From Verrucomicrobiota bacterium (GTDB lineage Bacteria > Verrucomicrobiota > Verrucomicrobiia > Limisphaerales > SIBE01), in assembly GCA_016871515.1 (NCBI GenBank), contig VHDE01000001.1, positions 17,434-81,433 on the forward strand: a DNA stretch of 64,000 nucleotides, in the 5' to 3' direction. The position numbers and the translations under genes are program-made. The notes below the pieces were generated by a model. It saw only the letters and a program-made list of their open reading frames with translations, was not told where the DNA came from and ran no database searches. This document shows, one piece after another, positions 37,507 to 48,212 of the stretch (position 1 is its first letter; each line of letters opens with the position of its first letter).

Positions 37507-38853
37507 TCAGAATTTCCATATCGCATCGAACAGCAGTCGGTGAGCCTGGCCGTCAGACCCGGAAGGCGATTCGTTAACGGCCTCGTACAGATAGTAGGTC
37601 AGGCTTAGGGTCAGCGAATCCAAAGGCGAGTAGGCCGCTCGGAGGTAATGGCCACGCAGATTTGTTCCTGGTCCATAACCCCGCCGTCCTCCGACCGGCG
37701 CCATTTCGTAAAAGGCCCCTGTGTCTGAATCCACAAACTCTTCGAACCAGGAGTCTGCCTCGAGCGTCTTCCATCGGTAAGTAAAGTCCCATGTTCTCCT
37801 CTTTCCGGACTTGCCGAATGTCGCGCCGACCGCATACCCTTGATTATCATTCTCGGCCGCAAAATTGTGCATGAACTCGCCGCCAACTCGGATTGGGAAT
37901 GCTCCAGAATACAGCGGGAATTTTTCCAGAGTGTAAGTGAGATACGCATCCGCGACGAGCGGATTGAAATGGAAAGCCGGCACGAAATCGGGAGCCGCCG
38001 CCGTGCCTCTGTTAACCCGCGTATTGCCGCGGTTCTGGTCGGGGACGTTCGCCGTCCCCAAGCTGTTTTTCCCCGTGACTGCCAAGCCCGCCAGACCAAT
38101 CGAAGTCTGGATTTTCGGCGTCCATGTCGATTCGAGGCGCGTTTGAGCTCCGACGAGAAACGGATCGTTGCTGCTGGCGCTCAGCTCATCCAAAACAAAA
38201 CCACCCAAGTTCAACCTCGCCGAGTGCTTGTCGTTAATCGTGCAGGCCCATTGCTGGGCGACGCCCTCCGGCGTGTAGTCAGGGTCGAAAACGAGTTCAG
38301 AAAATACAAATGGATTTTCCATCTTGCCGCCAATGAATGTTCCAGACCAATCGCCTGTCTTGATCGGCGACCACTTGGCATAAACCAAATCGATGAAGAT
38401 CCCTTTCTTGGCCCCGTTGTTGTCGAACGTTGTATTGCCCGAAACCGGATCGCTGACCCGGTCGACCGTGGTTCCTTCACCCGACGTCAATCGCATCCCA
38501 ACTTCAAAATCATCCATCATCACAGCGGTGAACCCAAGCCGCGCCCGGTAGCGAAAGCGGTTGCGATCGAGAAAATCGTCGATATGAATCTGATCGAAGC
38601 GCAAGCGCAGGTCGCCATTGATTCGAAAACTGTTCAGCCAGTCGGGCATGCCGCTCTTCACGGAATACGCTTCCTTGAAACCTTTATCGACTTCTTCGCG
38701 AAGCTCGTTGGCTTCTTTCACCGTGAGGATTCCTTTCTCGACCAGTTTATCGATGAGCGGATCCGATGATTGCGCATAAACGGAACCGTTGAGGGCCGTG
38801 CCCGCAAGAAGAACAGCCGCCGATAACGACCATCGAATAGTTTGGTTTTTCAT
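37507..38853 (-). CDS. Putative outer-membrane porin linked to the pst operon
   Basis: Signal peptide, coiled N-terminus (LIDKLVEKGILTVKEANELREEV), beta-rich body with terminal aromatic residue (IWKF). Confidence 0.8.
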   Translation of the reverse strand: MKNQTIRWSLSAAVLLAGTALNGSVYAQSSDPLIDKLVEKGILTVKEANELREEVDKGFKEAYSVKSGMPDWLNSFRINGDLRLRFDQIHIDDFLDRNRFRYRARLGFTAVMMDDFEVGMRLTSGEGTTVDRVSDPVSGNTTFDNNGAKKGIFIDLVYAKWSPIKTGDWSGTFIGGKMENPFVFSELVFDPDYTPEGVAQQWACTINDKHSARLNLGGFVLDELSASSNDPFLVGAQTRLESTWTPKIQTSIGLAGLAVTGKNSLGTANVPDQNRGNTRVNRGTAAAPDFVPAFHFNPLVADAYLTYTLEKFPLYSGAFPIRVGGEFMHNFAAENDNQGYAVGATFGKSGKRRTWDFTYRWKTLEADSWFEEFVDSDTGAFYEMAPVGGRRGYGPGTNLRGHYLRAAYSPLDSLTLSLTYYLYEAVNESPSGSDGQAHRLLFDAIWKF

Positions 38854-39187
38854 TTATCAGGTTAAATTGTTGGTCTGATGTCCGTTAAATGCACTTTATG
38901 GCTCGTGCGTTACAGGCCAAGGGCTGTTCTGTTACGTTTGAGTGACAATTCGGATTTCCCATGAACCTGAAGGCAGGGCGCGTCATGGGCGCGATGCGCT
39001 AAACGTTGTTTCGGAGGTTCATGGAGGCAATCCGCGAGATTTTGTTTCGAAGAAGCCTGTCCGTGAAACGGGGACGCCGGTCCCCGACCTGCAACATTCC
39101 GCGGCGAATCTGCCGGGCCGGAAGCCGGCGCGCCAATACCGGGTTCATGGCCCAATGTGTTGCCTGGGCGTTGAAGCGGAGAAAGCC

Positions 39188-40507
39188 TTAGACAGAAATA
39201 ATCGGCACGCGATGAATGACATTGCCGAGATAACCTTTGGGATTCCACGGTTGAACGAACGGTTGGGCCGAGCCTTCATTATCGAACGCTCGCGCCCAAA
39301 TCTCGTAATATCCCTTGCGCGGCAACTGCAGCTTCACTTCCCAGTCATACCAAGCGTACTTGTTGGCAGGTTCGGTCAGGCGGGCTTTCGTCCAGTGTAT
39401 GCCATAGTCGAGCGAGACCATGACCTTGCTGATCTTGCGTTCTCCGGCCCAGGCATGTCCGCGTGCCGTCCATCCTTCGCCTGCCTTGAAAGTGGTCTCG
39501 GCCTTCGGACTCGTAATGAGCGATTTCACCAGCGTCGAGGTGGCAACGACCATTTCGTTCTCGGACGGCTTCGATCCAGGAGCAATGGAATGGGCTGGGA
39601 CTCGGTACGAATAGCCCGACATGAATTCGGAGTCGTGGACCCGATCGCGGACCCCAATGCGATTAAGCCATTTTTGCATCGAACTTCCAATCCAGCCGGG
39701 GACGATCAATCGCGCTGGAAAGCCGTGCACTGGAGGCAAGGGTCGGCCATTCAATTTGAACGCAATCAACGTGTGTTCATCTAGCGCCTTTTCCAGAGGA
39801 ATGCCGCGCGAGAATTGCGGTTCGGCGCCGTGCGGCGGATCCTCGCCGTAATTAGCCAGGTAATTGGCGCCCGGTTTCAGTCCGGCGGCTTTCAAAACAT
39901 CCCGCAGCCGCACGCCTGTCCACTCGCTGCAAGCTACTGCGCCCCGATCCCACGGCGTCCCGCTGACCTTCGGAACGAAGTGCGCGCGTCCATTACCCGC
40001 GCATTCAAGAACAACTTTCAAACTCCTCGATGGAAATTGCTCCAGGTCACTCAACGAAAGCCGCAGTGCTTTGCGCACCTCGCCATCGATCGTGAGCGTC
40101 CATCCTTGAGCATCGCTCCGACGGGCGCGCTCCGGCATCAAGCCGTTATTGCGGACGAAGTGGCGCCCCGTCGGTGTCACGCTCGCATCCAGCAAATGCG
40201 GTGGAAACTCGCCGTTCAACGGTTCCTCCGAGTGAATGAGCATGTCTGGCTTCGCGAAGGTACTTGGCCTTTCGGCCGCCCAGGCGACCGGCAGGAAGCC
40301 GCGTCCAAACAAGCCTTTCCGGGCAGCGTCCGCACCGGCGCCGAACATGCCAAGCGCCGCGAGCATTCCAGCGCGGCCAAGCTGCTTGAGAAACCGGCGG
40401 CGGGCGACAATCGTATCAAATCGATCAATTGCTTGAGTCGATCCACTCTGATCGAGCAGTGTCTTCCGAAGGTCCTCCCAGGAGGTTTGTGAGGCGTGTT
40501 CTTTCAT
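39188..40507 (-). CDS. Sulfite oxidase-like molybdopterin-dependent oxidoreductase
   Basis: TAT-like N-terminus RRFLKQLGRAGMLAALG; VVLECAGNGRAHFVPKVSGTPWDRGAVACSEWTGV; C-terminal Mo-co dimerisation domain. Confidence 0.85.
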   Translation of the reverse strand: MKEHASQTSWEDLRKTLLDQSGSTQAIDRFDTIVARRRFLKQLGRAGMLAALGMFGAGADAARKGLFGRGFLPVAWAAERPSTFAKPDMLIHSEEPLNGEFPPHLLDASVTPTGRHFVRNNGLMPERARRSDAQGWTLTIDGEVRKALRLSLSDLEQFPSRSLKVVLECAGNGRAHFVPKVSGTPWDRGAVACSEWTGVRLRDVLKAAGLKPGANYLANYGEDPPHGAEPQFSRGIPLEKALDEHTLIAFKLNGRPLPPVHGFPARLIVPGWIGSSMQKWLNRIGVRDRVHDSEFMSGYSYRVPAHSIAPGSKPSENEMVVATSTLVKSLITSPKAETTFKAGEGWTARGHAWAGERKISKVMVSLDYGIHWTKARLTEPANKYAWYDWEVKLQLPRKGYYEIWARAFDNEGSAQPFVQPWNPKGYLGNVIHRVPIISV

Positions 40508-40766
40508 AAGCTTGATATCGAGCGGCCTGATTGCGTCTTGAGTAATGCGTCGCGCTGATGTCTGGGGCGCACTAAAAACGCGCTGCCGAGACGCTTGACA
40601 ACACGATTGGTCGGACCCTATGGGTTGTCAATGTTTGCCGTTGCCCTGGCACGGGCAGACCATCAAATCAAATGAACGGCGCGGCCCGGAGCCTCGGTAA
40701 GAACCGATTCCACTCGGTCCGTGATTTGGCCTGTGGGCGTGCGCCAACCCGTGAGCGCTGGACGCC

Positions 40767-40883
40767 ATGTCAGCAAAGACTGGTGTTTCCCATTGCCCCA
40801 TTTGCGGCAACTTTCGGGTGGCACAAGGGAACAAGTGGGACACGGTGGAACGCGTCCTTAGCAAGAGCCGGCACAATCACTGA
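40767..40883 (+). CDS. Micro-ORF of 38 aa with a CPxCG motif
   Basis: MSAKTGVSHCPICGNFRVAQGNKWDTVERVLSKSRHNH*; no convincing Shine-Dalgarno seen. Confidence 0.25.
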   Translation: MSAKTGVSHCPICGNFRVAQGNKWDTVERVLSKSRHNH

Positions 40884-40893
40884 AAACGCGCGA

Positions 40894-41075
40894 CAGCTAA
40901 ATCGAAGCATAGGACATTGGTACGTTTCGGCTGCGGTGCCAATGGCAGGGCGCGTCACTCCGTGCGCGCCGTCGTCCAGCAAGAACGTAGTGCGAAATGC
41001 AAGTTACGGCGCGCACCGGAGTGACGCGCCCTGCCACCAACGTGTGTGCAGATATTGCCGGTCTCGATTTAGCTG
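40894..41075 (+). mobile_element. MITE-like modular repeat C, copy 2, with perfect 12-bp terminal inverted repeats
   Basis: CAGCTAAATCGA ... TCGATTTAGCTG; internal arms GGCAGGGCGCGTCACTCCGTGCGCGCC / GGCGCGCACCGGAGTGACGCGCCCTGCC. Confidence 0.7.
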
Positions 41076-41084
41076 CCTTTCGAC

Positions 41085-42254
41085 ATGACTGAGACGACGC
41101 CGCGCCTGCAACCGCTGAAGGAACTTGCCTTACTGTTCCTTCGGCTGGGAATCACCGCTTTCGGCGGACCGGCCGCCCACATCGCGATGATGGAGGATGA
41201 AGTGGTGCGCCGTCGGCAATGGCTGACGCGCGACGAATTTCTTGATCTCTTGGGCGCGACGAATTTGATTCCTGGTCCCAACTCGACCGAGATGGCGATT
41301 CACCTCGGGCGCTGCCGCGCCGGTTGGATGGGACTGCTTGTTGCCGGAGCAAGCTTTATTCTTCCCGCCGCGATTATCGTTACGGGCATTGCCTGGGCTT
41401 ACGTGCGCTATGGCAAGCTTCCCGAAGCTCAGGGCATTCTCTACGGCATGAAGCCTGTCATCGTCGCAATCGTTGTCCAGGCCCTCTGGCGTTTGGGCGG
41501 CACCGCTCTGAAATCGAGGCTCCTTGTATTTCTGGCCGCGGTAGCTGCCGCGCTAAATCTTGCCGGCGTCAACGAATTGATCGTGTTGTTTGGAATCGGC
41601 ATCCTTCCCGCCGTCATTCACGGAATGGGCCTCAAACGGAAAAGCCTGCCAACCCGGCTCCAGCTTTTTCTATGGGCCGGGCCTGCTGTGCCGCTGACCA
41701 CAGCAGTCAGCACCGCGGGCGTCACCGTGCCATTCAGTTTGTGGGGATTATTTCTTTTCTTTCTCAAAGTCGGCTCGGTGCTCTTTGGCAGCGGCTATGT
41801 GTTGTTAGCTTTTCTGCGCTCCGATCTCGTGGAGCGCTGGCGCTGGCTGACCGAGAGCCAGCTCCTGGACGCGATTGCTGTCGGCCAATTCACTCCTGGG
41901 CCGGTCTTCACCACCGCAACGTTTATCGGCTATATCCTGGGCGGACCAATCGCCGCCGCTGTGGCGACGATCGGGATCTTTCTGCCGGCCTTTCTGTTCG
42001 TTGCTATGAGTGGCCCGCTCATTCCAAAGCTTCGATCATCTCCGGTTGCAGGCGCGTTCCTGGATGGCGTTAACGTTGCCTCGCTTGCGCTCATGGCGGT
42101 CGTGACGCTGCAATTGGGCGCCGCTGCGCTGGTGGATTGGTTTACCGCCCTGTTGGGAGCAGTATCGGCGTTATTGTTGTTCCGCTTTCACATCAACTCA
42201 GCCTGGCTAGTGCTGGGCGGAGGCATCGGCGGCTTCCTTTGGTTGAAGGTTTGA
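41085..42254 (+). CDS. chrA: Chromate transporter (ChrA family)
   Basis: LGITAFGGPAAHIAMMEDEVVRRRQWLTRDEFLDLLGATNLIPGPNSTEMAIHLG; two-domain repeat. Confidence 0.93.
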   Translation: MTETTPRLQPLKELALLFLRLGITAFGGPAAHIAMMEDEVVRRRQWLTRDEFLDLLGATNLIPGPNSTEMAIHLGRCRAGWMGLLVAGASFILPAAIIVTGIAWAYVRYGKLPEAQGILYGMKPVIVAIVVQALWRLGGTALKSRLLVFLAAVAAALNLAGVNELIVLFGIGILPAVIHGMGLKRKSLPTRLQLFLWAGPAVPLTTAVSTAGVTVPFSLWGLFLFFLKVGSVLFGSGYVLLAFLRSDLVERWRWLTESQLLDAIAVGQFTPGPVFTTATFIGYILGGPIAAAVATIGIFLPAFLFVAMSGPLIPKLRSSPVAGAFLDGVNVASLALMAVVTLQLGAAALVDWFTALLGAVSALLLFRFHINSAWLVLGGGIGGFLWLKV

Positions 42255-42416
42255 GCGGCGCCGCAACTTTGCGCACTTCTCGCATCGCGAACTCCGAAAC
42301 TCCGGAATTTCGAATAAACGGCTTGCTGTCGGATGAACGCTTGCGGTTAAATGCCCGCCGCTCCGCGCGGCTGTGCAAGTGCTGCAAGAGTCGATGGGGT
42401 GACGAAGCGGTCCGCG

Positions 42417-44799
42417 ATGTTTCTCGATGAGGCGATCAATCTCGTTCAGCCAGCTCTCCGAAGGCCATTAACAGTCATCGTTCTGGTTGTCGCAATCATG
42501 CTTGGGGCCGGGCTGGCACTGCGTGAGATGGCGCGGCGCATTTTTCCTCCACTCGGGATTCCGACGATTTATGTCGCGCAACCGTACGGCGGCATGGACC
42601 CGGCTCAGATGGAGGGTTACCTCACTTATTACTACGAATATCACTTCCTTTTCATCACGGGCATCGAGCATGTGGAATCGAAATCGATCCAGGGAAACGC
42701 GCTGATCAAATTGCAGTTCCATCCTGGCGCCGACATGTCGCAAGCGATGGCGGAGACCGTCGCGCAGGTCAATCGCTCGCGCGCCTTCATGCCGCCCGGG
42801 ACTGTTCCGCCATTCATCATACTTTTCGACGCCGGCAGCGTGCCGGTGGGCAACCTCGTTTTCTCGACCGAGAATCCCAATCGCACCGCCGGCCAAATGC
42901 AGGACGCCGCCCTCAATCTCGTGCGCCCCCTCTTCGCAACGCTGCCCGGCGTTTCTGCGCCCCCTCCATTTGGCGGGAGCGCGCGCAGCATCGTCGTAAG
43001 CGTCAAACCGGACCGTTTACATCCATTAATATTCCACTGTCGCTGCTCGGCGCTTTGTTCGCGCTCCATCTCACCGGCCAGTCGATCAACCTGATGACCC
43101 TCGGCGGATTGGCGCTGGCGGTTGGCATTCTGGTGGACATGTCCACCGTGGCGATAGAAAACATTCACGCGCACTTGGCCCAGGGTAAACACGTCGCGCG
43201 TGCGGTGGCTGACTCGGGCCGTGAAGTGGCGCTGCCGCTTCTCGTGGCCATGTTGTGCGGGCTAGCGGTCTTCATTCCGTCGTGCTTGATGGAAGGCGCG
43301 GCCAAGGCGCTGTTTGTCGCGCTTTCGCTCGCCGTTGGTTTTTCCATGGTCATTTCGTATTTGCTCGCCAGCAGTTTCGTGCCGGTCGCGTCGGTTTGGC
43401 TGATTCGAGCGCATCGTAAAGCCAAAATCGAGACAGCCGGGAAGACCGCGTCGGCTTTCGAGAATTTTCAGAATGCTTATGCCAGCTTGATAACACACCT
43501 TGTGAAGGTCCGCTGGGTTGTGGCCGTAGTTTGCCTGGCAGCCGCAGCCTTATTGATTCAGTTCATAGGCGGACGCCTGGGCACAGAGATTTTCCCTCGA
43601 GTTGACACGGGACAGCTTCAGTTGCGATTGCGCGCTCCCACCGGCACGCGTGTCGAGGGAACTGAAGCGATCGCGCTGGACGTGCTCAAACTCCTCGAGG
43701 CCGAGGCCGGCAAAGAGAACGTCGAGCTTACGCTCGGATTCGTCGGAGTGCATGCGCCGAGTTATCCGGTTAATCTGGTTTATCAATGGAATGGCGGTTC
43801 GGAGGAGGGTGTCCTGCAAGTGCAATTGAAACGCAGGGCAGCGGTGCGGATTGACGACTTGAAAGAGCGGTTGCGGCACAAACTGCGCGAGCAAATGCCG
43901 GTTGTCAGTTTTTCCTTCGAACCGAGCGACATTGTCAGTCGCGTGATGAGTTTCGGAGCTCCAACGCCCATCGAGGTAGCCGTGAGCGGTCCGAGCCTCC
44001 CCGCCAATCAAGCCTTTGCTGAGAAGATTCGCGAGAAGCTCGAAAGAATTTCATCCTTGCGCGACATTCAATATGGACAAGCGCTGGATTATCCCACGGT
44101 CGATGTAGCCATCAACCGCGAGAAAGCCGGTCTGATGGGCGTCAAGACAATCGATGTTTCGCGATCGCTTGTGGCCGCGACGGCGTCGAGCCGCTTCACA
44201 ACACCTGTGTATTGGGCGGATCCAAACAGCGGCGTGGCTTACCAGATTCAGGTGCAGATTCCGCAGCGGCAAATGAATTCAACCGAAGAAGTCAAAAACA
44301 TTCCCGCGGCGCGGCGCGAAGGAAAATCGATTTTGCTGCGCAGCGTGGCGAGTGTAACTGGCGGGACGGCGGTGGGCCAGTACGAGCGTTACAACATGCA
44401 ACGGCTGGTCACACTCACCGCGAACATTGAGGGCACGGACCTGGGCACGGCCGCACAGCAGATCACCGAAGCGATCAAGGAGGCTGGCGCTGCGCCTCGC
44501 GCGTCCAGGTGGCCGTGCGAGGCCAGGTATTGCCGATGCGCCAAATGCTCGAAGGTTTGCAGACGGGCTTGCTCCTGGCTGTGGTGGTCATCTTCCTGTT
44601 GCTGGCGGCGAATTTTCAATCACTTCGATTGTCGCTGGTGGTGATCGCAGCCGTGCCAGCCGTGATCGCGGGTGTGGTGCTCATCTTGTGGCTAACGGGA
44701 ACGACGGTGAACCTTCAATCGTTCATGGGCGCCATCATGTCGATTGGCGTAGCAGTGGCAAACGCGATTCTTCTGGTCACTTTTGCGGAACGGAGCCGG
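42417..44799 (+). pseudogene. RND (HAE1/AcrB-like) efflux pump remnant with internal deletion, frameshift and truncated C-terminus
   Basis: N-terminus [38 protein letters not shown]...; frame break near 43020; [38 protein letters not shown]; second frame break near 44500; ends [17 protein letters not shown]. Confidence 0.85.
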
Positions 44800-44929
44800 A
44801 TTGGGAATTGTCCTCGAAACGATCCAGGCCGAACAGGAACTGGCTCGAGTCCGCCTGGGGTACCTGCGTGCTATCAGTGATTTCAATAAGAGCCAATATG
44901 GGCTGAGCCGCGCGATCGGCAAGCTTTAG
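44792..44929 (+). pseudogene. C-terminal remnant of a TolC-type outer membrane efflux protein
   Basis: Manual translation [45 protein letters not shown]. Confidence 0.8.
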
Positions 44930-45026
44930 TAGGTGATTTCACTCAGCGCGTGAGTTGCCTGGTCTTGGCAATCTTTTCTTGTTTCGTGTCTTTCGTGTTT
45001 TTCGTGGTCACAACTGCGGTTTCCAC

Positions 45027-48000
45027 TCATTTGATCTCGAGCAGTTCCGTTTCGGTCCAAGGCAGTTCTCGCTGGGCTGTGTCACGTCGAATCTCGGCGA
45101 CGCGATCGGGAGCGATCGGAGAAACGGCATGGCCAAAACTCTGGCGAACGTAGCTAAGAACAGCGGCAATCCGGCCGTTGTCCAAGGCATCTCGAAGCGA
45201 CGGCATATCGGGCAGCGTCTGTGGAGGCTCGTACTTGGTGCCATTGACATGAATCGGACCAGCTACGCCATGCAGCGCAATACGAACGAGTCGGTTTTCC
45301 GATCCGAGCACCCAATCCGAATTCGCCAACGGTGGGGCAAGGGTCGTCAGGCCTTCTCCAGACAATCCATGGCAACCCGCGCATACCTGTTCGTAGAGAA
45401 CTTTTCCGGCAGCGATTGTCGAACGTTCTTGTTGCGTTGTGGGACGAGTGGACTCCCCTGTGGAGGGTCTAGCTTCTGATTGATGGCCCGGCCACGCGAA
45501 GAGCTTTTTGATCCGTTCACTTTGCTGGCGCACCACAGGATCATCCAGTTTGGCAATGGTTTCAAAGGCTGCCGGAGCGGCATCGAGACGAATCGGTTGG
45601 AAGGAACGGTTTTGGGCGACCACGGCCATTCCATCCAACAGGCTCTTTCGCCGCCAAAGTTGCGCAGCTTTTTGTCCGGCCGCCCAAGTAAGCAATGTCT
45701 CGCTCTTTCGGGAATCGCGCTCGGTAATGATGGCGCTGGCCAGCGCCTGAAGCAACGCGCCGCGCTCAGGCTGCGGAGTCTGCCAGCGAGGATCTGCCAG
45801 GAGGATCTGAAGAAATTGAAGCTCCCAATCGCGCAGGCCGCTGAGAATCGCATTGCGAATCAACGAATGCTCGGCGTGCGCGCTGGCAATGGCAGCGAGC
45901 ACCGGCAGCGATTCTGGTTTCGGAAGATTTCCGGTTGTCAGCGCCGCCTGAAATACAACCTCGGGTTGGAGGTCAGGCGGAGGAAACTGTTGCAGAACCA
46001 TGAGCTTTCGCAGCAGAGCCTTCTGTTGAGCTATGTTTTTGGCGGTTAGTGTTTCCGCCACTCGTATCGCGGCTGCCTGGACCTTGGGCTCGGGATCGGT
46101 GATCAGTTGCAGACAAGCATTCGCGACATTCGTTGCGAGAGCATTAGCTTCGAAGACGAAATTGGAATCGACGTTAACCAGGCTGAAGAGGTTCGTCGTG
46201 GTGTCAGCTGTAACTGCGCTTGGTTCAGGGATTTCTTTCGGAGGCTCAACAGCGAGACCTTCCAGTGTCCAGAGCGCGTGAATTCGGCCAAAAACATTGG
46301 TGCTAACCATGGCATGGCGCAGCAAATTGCGAATGATTGACGTGTCAGATCGTTCGATCAGGAGACGTTGCGCGATGTCACGCGTCCAGCCGTTCGGATC
46401 TGACAAGCGTTCGACGAGAACCGCCGAATTCTCCGAGGATAAACGGGGAAACTTTGCTGGCAGCTTGTTTGTAGAAACAATTCGATAGATGCGCCCGAGA
46501 TGAATGCCTTTGTCGAGACCGCGTTCGAGCGTCTCCCGACGGAGGTAGCTGGTCATGAACATGCCATATTGGCTGATCCCGCGGTACATATCCACGAGCC
46601 AGAGCGCGCCATCCGGTCCGTTGAACAAATTCACCGGACGAAACCGCTCGTCCGTCGAGGCGAGGAATTCGGAATCTTCGTAAGCGAATTTCGAAGTGAA
46701 GGTGAGGTTTCGTTCAAAGACCAGATTTCGTTTCACGAGGTTCGCGCTTGGATCACAGACAAACGCGTTGCCGTGAAATTCCGCCGGGTAATTGTCGCCG
46801 CGATAAATCACGGGACTGCACGAGGAGCTGAACACGTAGAGTTTTCCGGCCGAATCGAGAACGTTCGTCAAATAACCGCGATTGACGGCCGTGTTCATGC
46901 GAATGGTGAAAACTCGCTGGTCAGTCGCGACGGCCAAATTCAAACCAGCGGAGCTTCGATGGTGCGGGTTACGTCCCATGTAATTAGGCGGCGTGAAATC
47001 GCCGAGCAATTGGCTGTTGTTCACGTTGTAGAAGAGGCGCCCGTAATTGTCCTGGGTGATGCCCCACTGGCCGCGAAATTCCGTGCGTTGCCTGATCAAT
47101 GTTTTGCCGATCAATCGGTAACGGTACGGCGCTTCCGCGTTGTAAATCCAATTATCCAACGCCCGCATCATGCCATTCGGCCCATGCTCGACATTGCCGC
47201 TGCCATACGTAGCGTCCACAAGTTCCTTGTAATCCGCCTTTCCATCGCCGTCTGAATCTTTCGCAAACCAGAGTTTGTAGTCTGAGACGTAGAAGATGCC
47301 TCCATACGCGGTCATCACCGTGCGCGGCAGGATGAGTCCATCAACAAAGACCGTGGCCTTCTCGAAATGGCCATCCTGGTCCGCATCTTCAAGCAGCGAT
47401 ATCCGCCCGATCGGTTCACGTTCGCGAGTCCGATCTATGTCCAGCATGAATCCACGCATCTCGACCACAAACAACCGGCCCTCCTCATCGAATGAAATCG
47501 TGATGGGGTCCTCGATCATCGGTTCGCTCGCGGCAAGCTCGATGCGAAACCCATTCGCGAGACGAATCGTCTCGATCGCGTCCTTGGGTTCGAGAACGGG
47601 CGAAGGCGGCGGTTTTGGCAAACCGGGAATTGGCGTTTGCGCTTCCGTTCCTGTGGCGCCTCCCATGTTCGTTCGCGGCAAGACGGAATTTAGACCTGTC
47701 ACCAGACCGCTGCGATCGATTGCTGGGCTTCCGGCATGCCAGTCGTCAAACCATCTCTCCAAGCTTTGCTTCAGCTCGACGCGGGTCAGAACAGCATCTT
47801 TATCGGCATCAACGGCGATAAAGAGGCCGACAAAACGGCTGCTCCAAAAACCTCCGCGACCGCCCCCGGGCAACCCCCCGCCACGTGGAAGAAAACTTGA
47901 CGGCGGCGGAACAGCGCCTCCGAACCGTTCGACAAATTCTTCCTGGCTTAATCTCCCGGCGCCATCCAGGTCGAGCATGTCGAACCAGGCGTCCGCCAAA

Positions 48001-48212
48001 GCCGTAAATTCGGCCTTCTCAAGCTTTTGGTCATTATTTGTGTCGCCAACCGCCAGCATATGGTCGGCAATTGTCGCAGCGGGGTTGAAGGCGCCGCGGC
48101 CGCCCGCATTGCCGCGAGCCGGAGCTGGAGCAGTGGTTTGCGCGCGTAGCGAAAAAACAAACCCTGCGACAAGCGCGGCGTACACTAGGCGTTTGAGACT
48201 TCCTGTCATCAT
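45027..48212 (-). CDS. PVC-type membrane-bound dehydrogenase/cytochrome c (EF-hand, TIGR02604-like propeller, HEAT-like, CxxCH)
   Basis: EF-hand-like DTNNDQKLEKAEF and DLDGAGRLSQEEF; IEDPITISFDEEGRLFVVEMRGF; C-terminal VCAGCHGLSGEG heme motif. Confidence 0.85.
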   Translation of the reverse strand: MMTGSLKRLVYAALVAGFVFSLRAQTTAPAPARGNAGGRGAFNPAATIADHMLAVGDTNNDQKLEKAEFTALADAWFDMLDLDGAGRLSQEEFVERFGGAVPPPSSFLPRGGGLPGGGRGGFWSSRFVGLFIAVDADKDAVLTRVELKQSLERWFDDWHAGSPAIDRSGLVTGLNSVLPRTNMGGATGTEAQTPIPGLPKPPPSPVLEPKDAIETIRLANGFRIELAASEPMIEDPITISFDEEGRLFVVEMRGFMLDIDRTREREPIGRISLLEDADQDGHFEKATVFVDGLILPRTVMTAYGGIFYVSDYKLWFAKDSDGDGKADYKELVDATYGSGNVEHGPNGMMRALDNWIYNAEAPYRYRLIGKTLIRQRTEFRGQWGITQDNYGRLFYNVNNSQLLGDFTPPNYMGRNPHHRSSAGLNLAVATDQRVFTIRMNTAVNRGYLTNVLDSAGKLYVFSSSCSPVIYRGDNYPAEFHGNAFVCDPSANLVKRNLVFERNLTFTSKFAYEDSEFLASTDERFRPVNLFNGPDGALWLVDMYRGISQYGMFMTSYLRRETLERGLDKGIHLGRIYRIVSTNKLPAKFPRLSSENSAVLVERLSDPNGWTRDIAQRLLIERSDTSIIRNLLRHAMVSTNVFGRIHALWTLEGLAVEPPKEIPEPSAVTADTTTNLFSLVNVDSNFVFEANALATNVANACLQLITDPEPKVQAAAIRVAETLTAKNIAQQKALLRKLMVLQQFPPPDLQPEVVFQAALTTGNLPKPESLPVLAAIASAHAEHSLIRNAILSGLRDWELQFLQILLADPRWQTPQPERGALLQALASAIITERDSRKSETLLTWAAGQKAAQLWRRKSLLDGMAVVAQNRSFQPIRLDAAPAAFETIAKLDDPVVRQQSERIKKLFAWPGHQSEARPSTGESTRPTTQQERSTIAAGKVLYEQVCAGCHGLSGEGLTTLAPPLANSDWVLGSENRLVRIALHGVAGPIHVNGTKYEPPQTLPDMPSLRDALDNGRIAAVLSYVRQSFGHAVSPIAPDRVAEIRRDTAQRELPWTETELLEIK

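Noticed and set aside
37840-38769. 309-aa plus-strand ORF
   Set aside because: Antisense to the porin gene.
38942-39784. 280-aa plus-strand ORF
   Set aside because: Mostly antisense to the sulfite oxidase-like gene and built partly from repeat sequence.
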